A stretch of DNA of 64,000 nucleotides, taken from NCBI GenBank assembly GCA_041396985.1, contig JAWKXO010000001.1, forward strand, positions 1 to 64,000, read 5' to 3'. The notes beneath the pieces were generated by a model. The model saw only the letters and a list, made by a program, of their open reading frames with translations. It did no database searches and was not told the origin of the DNA. Of the stretch, positions 63,997 through 64,000 are shown one piece after another (the stretch's first letter is position 1; the number at the start of each line of letters is the position of its first letter). Source of the DNA: Emcibacteraceae bacterium. Lineage in GTDB: Bacteria; Pseudomonadota; Alphaproteobacteria; Sphingomonadales; Emcibacteraceae. The position numbers were made by a program, and so were the translations under genes.

Positions 63997-64000
63997 TTAT

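Noticed and set aside
1..64000. tRNA, rRNA, insertion sequences, integrases, CRISPR arrays and phage genes
   Set aside because: No such sequence was recognised on either strand; absence was judged by eye only.

Overview
The window looks like chromosomal DNA of a free-living, probably marine, Gram-negative alphaproteobacterium of moderately low G+C (roughly 40-45 % by eye). The envelope gene set (TamAB, TonB receptor, OmpA, type II secretion) shows a diderm. The TAXI-type TRAP fusion transporter, the 1-Cys peroxiredoxin behind an Irr/PerR-like palindrome and the gspC-N layout fit Alphaproteobacteria. The lineage is an inference; no rRNA or tRNA gene is present to fix it.

Layout. 1-4.0 kb: an AT-rich edge with a truncated gene of unknown function (possible ADP-ribosyltransferase-like domain), a small remnant ORF, an orphan protein, a YdeI/DUF1801 protein and a membrane histidine kinase. 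4.0-8.0 kb: a TRAP/TAXI uptake operon behind a fumarylacetoacetate-hydrolase-family enzyme. 8.1-18.9 kb: a tightly overlapping type II secretion operon (gspC-D-E-F-G-I-J-K-L-M-N, no gspH) ending in a small lipoprotein gene coupled to gspN. 19.0-25.7 kb: a TonB-dependent receptor, a very large Asp-rich duplicated lipoprotein, a short prepilin peptidase and a small TPR protein. 26.0-29.9 kb: an exported protein, Na/Pi symporter, DUF202 protein, 1-Cys peroxiredoxin and TrxC. 30-36 kb: tamA-tamB. 36.4-46 kb: SulP transporter with a small membrane partner, LysR regulator, TrkH, sulfotransferase, beta-propeller lipoprotein, glycerol kinase and an OmpA protein. 46-64 kb: exopolysaccharide and exosortase region with an alpha/alpha-toroid protein, ATP-grasp ligase, rfbBACD (dTDP-rhamnose), secreted glycoside hydrolase, broken acyltransferase, exosortase-associated ATPase, PrsT-like TPR lipoprotein, exosortase-EpsI fusion, a GT26-STAS fusion and two more glycosyltransferases.

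How the genes work together. The T2SS operon lies directly downstream, on the same strand, of an operon for a duplicated acidic lipoprotein plus TonB receptor, with the matching prepilin peptidase further upstream. I propose that the T2SS places the lipoprotein on the cell surface, where it captures a ligand for the receptor, a functional analogue of SusD/SusC pairs. This is inference. In the polysaccharide region the rhamnose genes supply dTDP-L-rhamnose, the GT26/GT2/GT4 enzymes build the chain, and exosortase/PrsT/ATPase mark an XrtA-type export and sorting system.

Three neighbouring genes at 52-55.9 kb carry lesions: a frameshift in the hydrolase signal peptide, several stops plus a frameshift in the acyltransferase, and a frameshift near the end of the ATPase. 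Either the locus is decaying or the two single-base shifts, both in homopolymers, are assembly errors.
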